64,000 nt of DNA from Saccharospirillum sp043196875. GTDB lineage: Bacteria > Pseudomonadota > Gammaproteobacteria > Pseudomonadales > Natronospirillaceae. The stretch is from assembly GCF_043196875.1 (NCBI RefSeq), contig NZ_JBEBMX010000010.1, positions 40,848-104,847 of the forward strand. Reading direction: 5' to 3'. Below are positions 8,667 to 16,128 of this stretch, in pieces; the stretch's first letter is position 1, and each line of letters starts with the position of its first letter. The position numbers were made by a program, and so were the translations under genes. The notes beneath the pieces are model-generated. The model saw nothing but the letters and a program-made list of their open reading frames with translations. It made no database searches and was not told where the DNA came from.

Positions 8667-9523
8667 TCGTCCATCACACCAATGCTGATGGCGGTTTCTT
8701 CAATCGGCGCGTAGTCGGTGTTGCTGGCCGGTACGAAGCCTGAACGCGGGAAGGCCGCGAGCAAGGTCGGGTCGGTCATATTGAGCAGCGCTTGCTGGAC
8801 GCGATCGGTAAAGCCTGCGCCAAAGCGGTCGTCGGCATCGCCGCGAATGGTCCACTGATAATCCGGATAGGTCGGGCTTTCCCAGATCACCTGAACGGCA
8901 TCGGTGTCGATGCTGCCGGCCTCGATAGCGGCATCCCAGACGGCGTAATTGAGTACACCCAGCTCATAAGCACCGGATTCCACTAAGGCGATGGTGCGCG
9001 AGTGATCGCCAGAAAATCCAACTCGGCTGAAAACTTCTTCCGGCGCGGCTTCGAAGGCTTCACGCAGATAGTACTCGGGCATTAATCGACCAGAAGTGGA
9101 ACCTTTGGAACCGAAGGTAAAGCTCAGTCCGCGCAGGGAATCATCGAGGCTGTCCAGCGGTGCCAGGCCGGTGCTGGTGTTGGCGATCAGATAGCTTTTA
9201 AAGGCAGTGTCTTCAGCGCCCTGGGCAATGGCCTGACTGCCCGGAACCAGACGCCGTGCCTGGACGCCGGTCAGGCCACCAAACCAGGCCAACTGGACTT
9301 GGTCGTTGCGAAAGGCGGAAACCGCAGCGGCGTAACTTTTAACCGGAATGTACTCGACCTCGACGCCCAGTTCGGCTTGCAGATAGTCGGCGATCTGGCC
9401 GAAGCGTTCGGTCAGTTGGCGTTCGTCCTGGTCGGGAATGGCGGTGAAAACAAAAGTGTCGGCCTGAGCGAAACCGGCAACCAGCGCCAGTAGTAGTCCT
9501 TGCAAAGCAATGGGAGCGCGCAT
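8663..9523 (-). CDS. Periplasmic substrate-binding protein, PhnD/putative selenate family
   Basis: A 286-residue secreted protein with a signal peptide of about 21 residues ending in GFAQA. The mature start TFVFTAIPDQDERQL, the LAWFGGLTGVQAR stretch and GSKGSTSGRLMPEYYLRE follow the PhnD-like fold and, as I recall it, the subgroup annotated as putative selenate ABC transporter binding proteins. Phosphonate, phosphite or oxyanion binding cannot be separated by eye. AAGGA lies six bases before the ATG. It is the first gene of a three-gene operon, divergent from the lactate permease gene. Confidence 0.82.
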   Translation of the reverse strand: MRAPIALQGLLLALVAGFAQADTFVFTAIPDQDERQLTERFGQIADYLQAELGVEVEYIPVKSYAAAVSAFRNDQVQLAWFGGLTGVQARRLVPGSQAIAQGAEDTAFKSYLIANTSTGLAPLDSLDDSLRGLSFTFGSKGSTSGRLMPEYYLREAFEAAPEEVFSRVGFSGDHSRTIALVESGAYELGVLNYAVWDAAIEAGSIDTDAVQVIWESPTYPDYQWTIRGDADDRFGAGFTDRVQQALLNMTDPTLLAAFPRSGFVPASNTDYAPIEETAISIGVMDE

Positions 9524-9621
9524 GAAAGATCCTTAGAGTCGGCGAAATTAGTTTGCATAAATGGCGCGGCAGTATACCAGACTGAGGCGATCGGTCCTTG
9601 CTTTGATCTATCGCAAGGTGA

Positions 9622-9632
9622 TGGTCATACCA
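9622..9632. promoter_or_regulatory. LldR/PdhR-type GntR operator upstream of lactate permease
   Basis: TGGTCATACCA is a perfect palindrome of the form TGGT-N3-ACCA, matching the core recognised by FadR-subfamily GntR regulators such as PdhR and LldR. It lies about 47 bases upstream of the lactate permease start. No GntR gene is visible in the window, so a trans-acting lactate- or pyruvate-responsive repressor is inferred. Confidence 0.65.
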
Positions 9633-9678
9633 AGGGGTTAAGTTAAGGTAACTGCCAAGGAAATAAGGAGAAAACAAG

Positions 9679-11373
9679 ATGGAAATGCTGCTGTACGGAC
9701 TCGCCTTTTTACCCATTTTACTGGCCGGCGTCTTGCTGGTCGGCTTTCACTGGCCAGCGTCGCGCGCCATGCCTGTGGTCTTGGTGGTCGCCATCATCAT
9801 GGCTTTGTTTGCCTGGCAGATGCCGGCCATCCGCGTGCTGGCGTCGGTGCTGCAAGGCTTAATGCTGACCGCCGGTATTTTGTGGATCATCTTCGGTGCG
9901 TTGTTCTTGCTGAACAGCCTGAAAGTGTCCGGTGCCTTAACCGCCATCCGGGCCGGTTTTTCTCATATCAGCCCGGACCGCCGTATACAGGTGATCATCG
10001 TCGCCTGGTTGTTCGGTTGCTTCCTGGAAGGCGCTTCCGGCTTCGGCACCACCGCCGCCATCGCTGCGCCCTTGTTAGTGGCGCTCGGTTTTCCGGCCTT
10101 GGCGGCCGTGGTGATGGGCATGATGATTCAATCCACCCCGGTGTCTTTTGGCGCGGTGGGAACGCCGATCGTGGTCGGTGTCAGTGGTGGTCTCGATAAA
10201 GCCGGTATCACTGAAGCCCTGGTGGCATCGGGCAGCAGCTGGAGTGAATTTTATCGGCTGATGGTGTCCGAAATTGCCATTACCCACGGCGTTATTGGCA
10301 CCTTGATGCCCTTGCTGATGTGCCTGATGTTGACCCGCTTTTTCGGCGCGAAAAAATCCTGGCGCGAAGGTTTGGCCGTGGCGCCTTTTGCGCTCTTTGC
10401 CGGCGCGACCTTTACCCTGCCTTATATGGCTGCTGGGGTGTTTCTCGGTCCGGAATTTCCGTCCATGATTGGTGCGCTTGTTGGTCTCGCCATCGTCGTA
10501 CCAGCAGCGCAGCATGGCTTTTTGATGCCCAAAGAACGCTGGGATTTCGCACCCGCTGAGCAATGGCCCGCCACCTGGTTGGGCACCGTCAAAATCAACC
10601 TGGATGATCTGACTCACCACAAACCCATGCCCTTGGTGTTGGCCTGGGTGCCTTATCTGATTTTGGCGATGGCCTTGGTGATCACCCGCGCCATTGAGCC
10701 GATCAAAGACTTCTGCATCAGCTTTCTGTCGGTGCATTGGAACGACATTCTTGGCCAGGTCGGTGTCAGTGGCACTATCGAACCGCTGTATTTGCCCGGC
10801 GGCATTATGGTCTTGGTCGTCTTGATCACCGCCTTGGTTCAGCGCATCAAACCGAGCGAGTTACGCACTGCCTTGGGTGAATCCACCCATACGCTGATGG
10901 GCGCCGGTTTCGTGCTGGTGTTTACCATTCCCATGGTGCGCATTCTGATTAACTCCGGCGTCAATGCGGCTGATTTGCCATCCATGCCCAGAGCTATGGC
11001 GGAGCTGGTGGAAGTCTCAGTCGGAGCGGTGTATCCGTTCTTTACTGCCACCGTCGGTGCCTTGGGTGCTTTTATTGCCGGCTCTAATACTTTGTCGAAT
11101 CTGATGTTGTCGGATTTTCAGTTCAACACCGCTCAACTGCTGGGTGTTTCCGGCGCCATGATGGTGGCCAGCCAGGCCGTGGGTGCAGCAGCAGGCAATA
11201 TGATTGCCATCCACAATGTGGTTGCCGCCTCGGCCACTGTGGGTTTGCTGGGCCAGGAAGGCCGCACCTTGAGGCTGACCATTCTGCCAACGATCTATTA
11301 CCTGGTCGCGGCTGGTTTGATCACCTTGTTGATGGTTTATGGCGTAGAAATCGGCGATCCGACGATGCTGTAG
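9679..11373 (+). CDS. lldP: L-lactate permease
   Basis: A 564-residue polytopic inner-membrane protein of the LctP family, which imports lactate (and often glycolate) with protons. The length is normal and about twelve to fourteen hydrophobic segments are seen. Typical stretches include FLEGASGFGTTAAIAAPLL, PVSFGAVGTPI, FIAGSNTLSNLM and ASQAVGAAAGNMIAIHN. AAGGAG precedes the ATG at 9679. Dehydrogenase genes such as lldD, dld or lldEFG are not adjacent, so lactate oxidation is encoded elsewhere. A TGGT-N3-ACCA operator upstream suggests control by a GntR-type regulator. Confidence 0.93.
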   Translation: MEMLLYGLAFLPILLAGVLLVGFHWPASRAMPVVLVVAIIMALFAWQMPAIRVLASVLQGLMLTAGILWIIFGALFLLNSLKVSGALTAIRAGFSHISPDRRIQVIIVAWLFGCFLEGASGFGTTAAIAAPLLVALGFPALAAVVMGMMIQSTPVSFGAVGTPIVVGVSGGLDKAGITEALVASGSSWSEFYRLMVSEIAITHGVIGTLMPLLMCLMLTRFFGAKKSWREGLAVAPFALFAGATFTLPYMAAGVFLGPEFPSMIGALVGLAIVVPAAQHGFLMPKERWDFAPAEQWPATWLGTVKINLDDLTHHKPMPLVLAWVPYLILAMALVITRAIEPIKDFCISFLSVHWNDILGQVGVSGTIEPLYLPGGIMVLVVLITALVQRIKPSELRTALGESTHTLMGAGFVLVFTIPMVRILINSGVNAADLPSMPRAMAELVEVSVGAVYPFFTATVGALGAFIAGSNTLSNLMLSDFQFNTAQLLGVSGAMMVASQAVGAAAGNMIAIHNVVAASATVGLLGQEGRTLRLTILPTIYYLVAAGLITLLMVYGVEIGDPTML

Positions 11374-11504
11374 TGCGTTTAAGGATGCTAAAACGCTTAA
11401 CAGTGGTAAGGCGATAAGGGTGCCGCCGAGCTGATTATTCGCTACATTGCTTGGGCGCTAACGACATCCAAAGCGGTGTCGGGCCGATAGAAAAGGAGTG
11501 TGAG

Positions 11505-12188
11505 ATGAAATTGACTGTAGTCCGGTTCGCCTTGGCGGGCCTGGTGTCAATGACGACGATCGCAGTTGCCCAGGCGGTCGATTGGACCGAGCAACCGACC
11601 CAGGGCACGATCAATCTGGCGGTAGGTTTTCTGCCTGACCCCTATGTCGTTGCCTTAACCGCTGGCGGTGAACATGCCGCCAGCGAAACCCATCAAAGTT
11701 GTTCCGGTTTTATCAGCAACGCCCCCGATGTTGATTTGAACTACAACGCCGGTAGTCATTCACTGAGCTTGTACGTCGATTCCAATGCCGACACTACGCT
11801 GGTGGTCTATGACCCAGACGGTAACTGGCATTGCAGTGATGACTTTGCCAGCGACAGCGCCGGGACCAACCCGGGCGTGGTGTTATCCAGCCCCGCCTCG
11901 GGTAACTACAACATCTGGATCGGCACCTATGCTGTTGGTGAGTACCCCGATGCTGAGCTGAAAATTTCCGAAACCCAGCCAGTTTGGGACCCAAGCGACG
12001 ATCATCCAGATAGCCGCGCGGACATCGAATGGGGTGATAACAGCAGTCACTGGGCCAACGACGGCGAGTGCGATGACCCGCGTTTTGCCGGCCCGGGTGC
12101 GGCGGCCAATAACACCGTCAGTGATCGTTATCACGACGCCAACGATTGCCGCATGCTCTACGATCAGGGCGAGATTTATTTGCGGTAA
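11505..12188 (+). CDS. Secreted protein with PPC-like beta domain and Trp/Cys/Asp-rich C-terminal module
   Basis: A 227-residue exported protein of unknown function. A signal peptide ends near AVAQA (about residue 24). Residues ~30-150 resemble a bacterial pre-peptidase C-terminal (PPC) beta-sandwich: CSGFISNAPDVDLNY, LSLYVDSNADTTLVVYDPDG and GNYNIWIGTYAVGEYPDAEL. The last ~50 residues carry WANDGECDDPRF and HDANDCRMLYDQGEI, a short cysteine- and aspartate-rich module that I recognise as recurring in bacterial secreted proteins and that could bind calcium. No peptidase domain is present. AAGGAG precedes ATG 11505. It appears monocistronic. Confidence 0.7.
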   Translation: MKLTVVRFALAGLVSMTTIAVAQAVDWTEQPTQGTINLAVGFLPDPYVVALTAGGEHAASETHQSCSGFISNAPDVDLNYNAGSHSLSLYVDSNADTTLVVYDPDGNWHCSDDFASDSAGTNPGVVLSSPASGNYNIWIGTYAVGEYPDAELKISETQPVWDPSDDHPDSRADIEWGDNSSHWANDGECDDPRFAGPGAAANNTVSDRYHDANDCRMLYDQGEIYLR

Positions 12189-12219
12189 CGGTTCTTGGAA
12201 ATAACGGCGCTCTGCTGAC

Positions 12220-12603
12220 TTAAACCACCAAAGTCCAGCACAGCAGAATAATGGCGGCGGCCGTCCACAGGTAAGTGATGACGGCGCCCCAGAAGCGCAA
12301 TAATTTCACCGCCCCAATCATGCCCAGTGCATGCATGACGCGACCCAGCGTAAAGCCCAAAACCAGGACCGCCAGCGCCATATCGGCCGCCAGCTGCAGC
12401 GACAACGCCAGCACCAGCAAAGCGAACAATGGCATGTATTCAACGCCGTTGGCGTGAGCACGGATGGCGCGTTGCAACGCCGGCTGATCGCCATCGCCGC
12501 TGGAAATTTTAAAGCGACGACGCACCAGTGACACATTAAAGGCGAGCGTAAACAGCAACAGGGCGTTGGCGGCGACGAACAGGCAGAACCAATAAAACGA
12601 CAT
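12220..12603 (-). CDS. MAPEG-family membrane protein
   Basis: A 127-residue protein with four hydrophobic segments, matching the MAPEG family (membrane-associated proteins in eicosanoid and glutathione metabolism). RRRFKISSGDGDQPALQRAIRAHANGVEYMP contains the family signature of a polar loop with conserved Arg, Asn and Glu, followed by GRVMHALGM. Bacterial members are generally of unknown role, some showing glutathione transferase or peroxidase activity. GGAA lies about seven bases before the ATG. It lies downstream of the LysR gene on the same strand, 55 bases away, and could be cotranscribed with it. Confidence 0.85.
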   Translation of the reverse strand: MSFYWFCLFVAANALLLFTLAFNVSLVRRRFKISSGDGDQPALQRAIRAHANGVEYMPLFALLVLALSLQLAADMALAVLVLGFTLGRVMHALGMIGAVKLLRFWGAVITYLWTAAAIILLCWTLVV

Positions 12604-12658
12604 AGCGATTTCCGAGTGATAAACCGGAGGCGATTGTAGAGAAGCCAGGCAGTGCTGG

Positions 12659-13561
12659 CTAATGGGGATGTCGCAGCTGTTCGATCACATAGCCGGCGAG
12701 CGCCTCGCTGGCAGGACCTCGGCCGTCGCGTTTTTCCATGAGCACCTGATAATCGCCCAGCGGTGGCAAGCCTGAAGCTTCGTCGAGCACGCACAGCGGC
12801 GCCTTGACCATATTGCGGGGCAGCGGCGCTACCGCCAGATCGGCCATCACCGCCGCCACCTGTCCGGCGCAGTTCTCACTGTTGTAGGCGACACGGTAAT
12901 CGCGACCGGCGTTATCAAGCGCATCGACGGCCTTGGTGCGCCAGCAGCAGCCGTGCCTGGCCAGTGCCACCGGCAACACCGCACGCTGTTGAGCAACCCC
13001 GCCTTTACGGCCAGCCCAGACCAGCTCTTCGCTGTGCACCGCTTCGCCACGTGCCGGATCCTGGCCATCGTTGCCGGCGGTGATCAGCACGATATCCAGC
13101 TCGCCAGCATCCAGTCGCGCCAGCAAATCCCGGCTGCTGCCAACGATGACATCCACCTGCACCGCCGGATGGGAACGGCCAAATTGCGCCAGTACGGCTG
13201 GCAATACCCGGGTGCCGACGTCATCGGGCGTGCCGAAACGCACCTGTCCTTCCAGGCTGGGGGCCAGAAACTGGGCCACCGCTTCTTCGTTCAGTTTGAG
13301 CAAACGCCGCCCAAAACTGAGCAGGATCTCGCCTTCCGGCGTCAGCCGAACCTGGCGCGCATCGCGCACGAACAGCGCCTTACCCAGCATTTCTTCCAAA
13401 CGCTTGATCTGCATGCTGAGCGCACCCGGGGTACGAAACACCTGACGCGCCGCGCGGGTGAAACTGCCGGTTTCGGCAATGGCGACAAAGGTGCGCACCA
13501 GGTCGGTGTCGAGCAGCGGTAGCGGCGCTTGCAAGGATTCGGCGACAGTGGCTTCAGTCAT
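12659..13561 (-). CDS. LysR-family transcriptional regulator
   Basis: A 300-residue LysR-type regulator. The winged helix-turn-helix spans residues ~15-75 (TFVAIAETGSFTRAARQVF, then LSMQIKRLEEMLGKALFVRD), followed by an effector-binding domain from ~95 (VRFGTPDDVGTRVLPAVLAQF). The coinducer is unknown. It is divergent from the DUF1127 gene at 13711. A LysR-like dyad sits immediately upstream of its own start, suggesting autoregulation and control of the divergent gene, as is usual for this family. Confidence 0.9.
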   Translation of the reverse strand: MTEATVAESLQAPLPLLDTDLVRTFVAIAETGSFTRAARQVFRTPGALSMQIKRLEEMLGKALFVRDARQVRLTPEGEILLSFGRRLLKLNEEAVAQFLAPSLEGQVRFGTPDDVGTRVLPAVLAQFGRSHPAVQVDVIVGSSRDLLARLDAGELDIVLITAGNDGQDPARGEAVHSEELVWAGRKGGVAQQRAVLPVALARHGCCWRTKAVDALDNAGRDYRVAYNSENCAGQVAAVMADLAVAPLPRNMVKAPLCVLDEASGLPPLGDYQVLMEKRDGRGPASEALAGYVIEQLRHPH

Positions 13562-13562
13562 C

Positions 13563-13579
13563 GTTTAGATTTCCTAAAC
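13563..13579. promoter_or_regulatory. LysR-type dyad next to the LysR start
   Basis: GTTTAG-ATTTC-CTAAAC is a perfect 6-bp inverted repeat with a five-base centre, compatible with the T-N11-A architecture of LysR operators. It begins one base upstream of the regulator's start codon, a position suited to repression of its own gene. Confidence 0.5.
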
Positions 13580-13710
13580 ATAGGTTGTAGTTTTTTTAGT
13601 TTGTCTGAACTTGGATGTCAAGCCATGCTGATTCCCGTGGTCGCGACCCACAGCACTTAAATCCTGGGGACTAACCGCCTGGCTTGATGAAGCCGGCAAG
13701 AGAGGTCGCT

Positions 13711-13977
13711 ATGTCGATGAATTCAGTTTGCAACACCACCCTGGAACACCACGCGGATCATCTGGATCGCCCCGCCTGGTGGGAAAACATTCACACGCTT
13801 CTGGTTGCTTGGCAGCGCCGCCGCCGTATCGCGCGCTTATTGGACTACGATGATCATCTACTGGAAGACATGGGCCATCGGCGCTCCGATTTGCTCGAAG
13901 CCCTGGCCTTGCCAATAGCGGTCGACGCGCGGCTTTTGTTATTGCAACGTAAAGAGGAGCGTCGTCGCACCGGCTGA
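13711..13977 (+). CDS. DUF1127 domain protein
   Basis: An 88-residue basic protein with the DUF1127 (YjiS-like) motif at residues ~38-65: RRRIARLLDYDDHLLEDMGHRRSDLLEAL is the family's arginine-rich helix followed by the L-D-D-x-L-L-x-D-x-G-x-x-R-x-D pattern. Small DUF1127 proteins in alphaproteobacteria have been linked to RNA metabolism and to phosphate or carbon regulation; in gammaproteobacteria the role is unclear. The ATG at 13711 has GAGAGG upstream; an earlier in-frame ATG at 13684 is less well placed. It is divergent from the LysR gene. Confidence 0.78.
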   Translation: MSMNSVCNTTLEHHADHLDRPAWWENIHTLLVAWQRRRRIARLLDYDDHLLEDMGHRRSDLLEALALPIAVDARLLLLQRKEERRRTG

Positions 13978-13994
13978 GGCTGCAGCCGGTTGAA

Positions 13995-14025
13995 CCCGTG
14001 TGCGACACTGGGTGCCGTTTTTTTT
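13995..14025 (+). terminator. Weak candidate terminator between the DUF1127 and DUF502 genes
   Basis: A 7-bp stem with one bulge (CCCGTGT paired with ACACTGGG, loop GCG) is followed after five bases by a run of eight T. The distance between stem and T-run weakens the call. It lies just upstream of the ribosome-binding site of the next gene. Confidence 0.35.
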
Positions 14026-14039
14026 CAGGAGTCTGTTTG

Positions 14040-14633
14040 ATGAAACGCATCCTGTTACGCGGCACTTTAAGCATTCTGCCGCTGGCAATTTCTATCTGGT
14101 TGTTCTGGTCGATAGCGGTCACGCTCGACAAAATTGGCAAGGCGCTGTTGGGCCTGTTTGGTCTCGATTCGCTCTGGCCCGGTGTCGGCCTGGCGCTGAT
14201 GGTGGGCATTGTGCTGGCGGTCGGAACGGCGATGAGCATTCGACCTTTCTACTGGATGTTCCGGCAGTTTGAGCAACAGTTGATGCGCACCCCGGTGCTG
14301 AAAACCATCTACGGGGCGGTCAAGGATGTGGCGACGCTGATCAATCAGAACGAAAAAGAACCCCGGCGCCGGCAAACCGTCCTGATTAAACAAGGCAGTG
14401 GTTACACCGTCGGTTTTGTCACCAGCGACCGGCTGCCCATGCCGCTGGCCAGAGCCATGCCGGACCAGGACGAAGACGATCCCTGGGTGCCGGTGCTGAT
14501 TCAGATCAGTTATCAGGTTGCAGGTCTGACGGTACTGGCGCGACGCTCGGATCTGATTGAAGTCGACTGGACCTTTGATGAAGCCTTGGCCTTTATGGTT
14601 ACCGCCGGCATCAATCGTTCGTTAACCGAGTGA
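14040..14633 (+). CDS. DUF502 family membrane protein
   Basis: A 197-residue protein with two N-terminal membrane segments (about residues 6-27 and 42-64) followed by a soluble domain. MRTPVLKTIYGAVKDVATLI and GYTVGFVTSD are diagnostic of the DUF502 family, which is of unknown function and widespread in Proteobacteria. Its C-terminus (AFMVTAGI) also matches. AGGAG lies about nine bases before the ATG. It is convergent with the small membrane-protein gene that follows, the two stops being adjacent. Confidence 0.82.
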   Translation: MKRILLRGTLSILPLAISIWLFWSIAVTLDKIGKALLGLFGLDSLWPGVGLALMVGIVLAVGTAMSIRPFYWMFRQFEQQLMRTPVLKTIYGAVKDVATLINQNEKEPRRRQTVLIKQGSGYTVGFVTSDRLPMPLARAMPDQDEDDPWVPVLIQISYQVAGLTVLARRSDLIEVDWTFDEALAFMVTAGINRSLTE

Positions 14634-14813
14634 TCAGGCGCGATACTCAAAACCGCCGCTGCCCAGCAGAAAGCTGATGGCCGAGCCGATTAACGCCAGG
14701 ATGATCAGCGCCGGTATGGCGGCAATGGCCCACTTGACCATAAAGACGACCATCGACAAAAACGGCATACGAATGTTGGTGACGGTCACTTCGGTGGGAT
14801 GGCGATCGGACAT
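14634..14813 (-). CDS. Small membrane protein, 59 residues, unknown function
   Basis: I translated this frame by hand: it begins MSDRHPTEVTVTNIRMPF, has one long hydrophobic segment (about residues 17-50, possibly two short helices) and ends in GGFEYRA. A good ribosome-binding site, TAAGGAG, lies about six bases before the ATG, and the frame fills the gap between the DUF502 gene and the bacterioferritin terminator exactly. The composition fits a genuine inner-membrane micropeptide of the kind common beside DUF502 or ferritin genes, but I do not recognise a named family. Confidence 0.72.
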   Translation of the reverse strand: MSDRHPTEVTVTNIRMPFLSMVVFMVKWAIAAIPALIILALIGSAISFLLGSGGFEYRA

Positions 14814-14836
14814 AAATCACTCCTTAGGTTAAGCAT

Positions 14837-14869
14837 AAAAAAAGCAAGGCGGGAATTCAGCCTTGCTTT
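14837..14869 (-). terminator. Rho-independent terminator of the bacterioferritin operon
   Basis: On the minus strand AAAGCAAGGC pairs perfectly with GCCTTGCTTT around a nine-base loop, and a run of seven T follows. It lies about 65 bases after the second bacterioferritin stop and before the 59-residue gene, so it separates the two transcripts. Confidence 0.85.
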
Positions 14870-14932
14870 AGCTTTGAACGGATAAGGGTTCAATTGCAAC
14901 AACTCCGGCGCGGTGGCCCGGAGTGAAAACAA

Positions 14933-15400
14933 TCACATCTGCGATTGCAGGTAGCGTTCCAGACCGATCATCTTGATCAGTCGCAGTTGCTGTTCCAGGA
15001 AATAGGCGTGGTCCATCTCGGTGTCGTCGAGCAGCGTCACCAGCATGTCGCGGGTGACGTAATCCTGTTCGGCTTCGCACAGTTTGATGGTGTCTTTCAA
15101 CGCATCCTTTACTTCAATTTCCAGATCGAGATCGGCCTGCAACATGGCCGGCACGTCTTCGCCAATGCGAATCGGCGCGCGCGTTTTCATGTCCGGTTTG
15201 CCTTCTAAAAACAGCATCCGTTCGATCAACTTGGTGGCGTGACCACGCTCGTCGTCGAATTCGTGATCGATGCGTTCGTAGAGTTTATTCAAACCCCAGT
15301 CGCGATACATTTGCGAATGCAGGAAGTACTGATCCATGGCCGCCAGTTCGTTCGACAGCAGCATGTTCAGAGCGTCGATGATGTTTGCCTTGCCTTTCAT
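14933..15400 (-). CDS. bfr: Bacterioferritin, ferroxidase-type subunit (lacks haem methionine)
   Basis: A 155-residue four-helix-bundle ferritin-like protein that stores iron as a ferric mineral in a 24-mer. The ferroxidase ligands are present: Glu18, Tyr25, Glu51, His54, Glu94 and the ExxH pair at 128/131, shifted by one residue. The residue that ligates haem in Escherichia coli Bfr, Met52, is Arg52 here, so this subunit should oxidise iron but not bind haem alone. It follows the second bacterioferritin gene by two bases and ends before a strong terminator. The arrangement matches two-subunit (BfrA/BfrB) bacterioferritins. Confidence 0.9.
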   Translation of the reverse strand: MKGKANIIDALNMLLSNELAAMDQYFLHSQMYRDWGLNKLYERIDHEFDDERGHATKLIERMLFLEGKPDMKTRAPIRIGEDVPAMLQADLDLEIEVKDALKDTIKLCEAEQDYVTRDMLVTLLDDTEMDHAYFLEQQLRLIKMIGLERYLQSQM

Positions 15401-15402
15401 GA

Positions 15403-15879
15403 TCAGTCCTCGTCGTTCATCTGCGCTTGCAGGTAGACTTCGATACCCATGGCGCCGATCTGATATTGCTGGGTTTCCACCCAGTCCAGTTGTTCTTCTT
15501 CGTCTTCCAGAATTTCGGTCAGCAAATCACGGCTGACGAATTCCTGATTTTGTTCGCACACTTCAATGGCTTCGCGCAGTTGTGCGATGGCTTCGATCTG
15601 AAAATCGTGATCGGCCTGCAGCATTTCTTCGGTGTGTTCACCGATCATCAATCGATTCAGTTTTTGCAGATTCGGTAGACCTTCCAGGAACAGGATGCGT
15701 TCGATCAGTTCATCGGCCTGCTTCATGTCTTTGATGGACTTTTTGTAGTTGGCTTCGTTGAGCCGCTCCAGACCCCAGTTTTTGTACATGCGGGCGTGCA
15801 GGAAATAGTGGTTGATCGCCGTCAGTTCGGTGGTCAACACCTTGTTCAGTTGTTCGATGATGCGGCTATCGCCTTTCAC
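15403..15879 (-). CDS. bfr: Bacterioferritin, haem-type subunit (ferroxidase ligands lost)
   Basis: A 158-residue bacterioferritin subunit, first gene of the pair. It keeps Glu18, Tyr25, Glu127 and the haem ligand Met52 (DMKQAD), but Glu51 is Asp, His54 is Gln, Glu94 is Gln and His130 is Gln, so a working di-iron centre is unlikely. It is complementary to the downstream subunit, which has the reverse set of residues. Together they probably build mixed 24-mers in which one subunit oxidises Fe(II) and the other carries haem for electron release. The ATG is preceded by GGAGG. A 250-base region upstream holds the promoter. Confidence 0.9.
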   Translation of the reverse strand: MKGDSRIIEQLNKVLTTELTAINHYFLHARMYKNWGLERLNEANYKKSIKDMKQADELIERILFLEGLPNLQKLNRLMIGEHTEEMLQADHDFQIEAIAQLREAIEVCEQNQEFVSRDLLTEILEDEEEQLDWVETQQYQIGAMGIEVYLQAQMNDED

Positions 15880-16128
15880 GATGGTCGCCTCCGATTGGTA
15901 TGAAGTTGGCCGCAGTATAGCGATGTCGATCAGCGTTTTGGTAGGTTGGAGGGTTAAAACTTTTTACATTTTGTTACAGATGGGAAGGGATATCTTTTGC
16001 GAAAGGAAGCAAGGTTGGTTTGCAATCGATGCTGATTTGCATCAACGCTTAAAAGCTAACTTCTTTGTTACCTTAAAGGTGCACAATAATCAGTTTGATA
16101 ACTGGGTTTTGAGTCCTGAGGAATCGCT

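Noticed and set aside
13969..13990. ACCGGCTG ... CAGCCGGT hairpin over the DUF1127 stop codon
   Set aside because: Perfect stem but no T-run; no independent evidence of function.
14902..14924. Second hairpin (ACTCCGG ... CCGGAGT) just after the bacterioferritin operon
   Set aside because: A 7-bp stem without a T-run; the stronger hairpin at 14837 is the better terminator call.
15880..16128. Possible cyclic di-GMP riboswitch upstream of the GH8 cellulase gene
   Set aside because: The region has a short GATGC/GCATC stem but none of the conserved GEMM-I or GEMM-II core bases.
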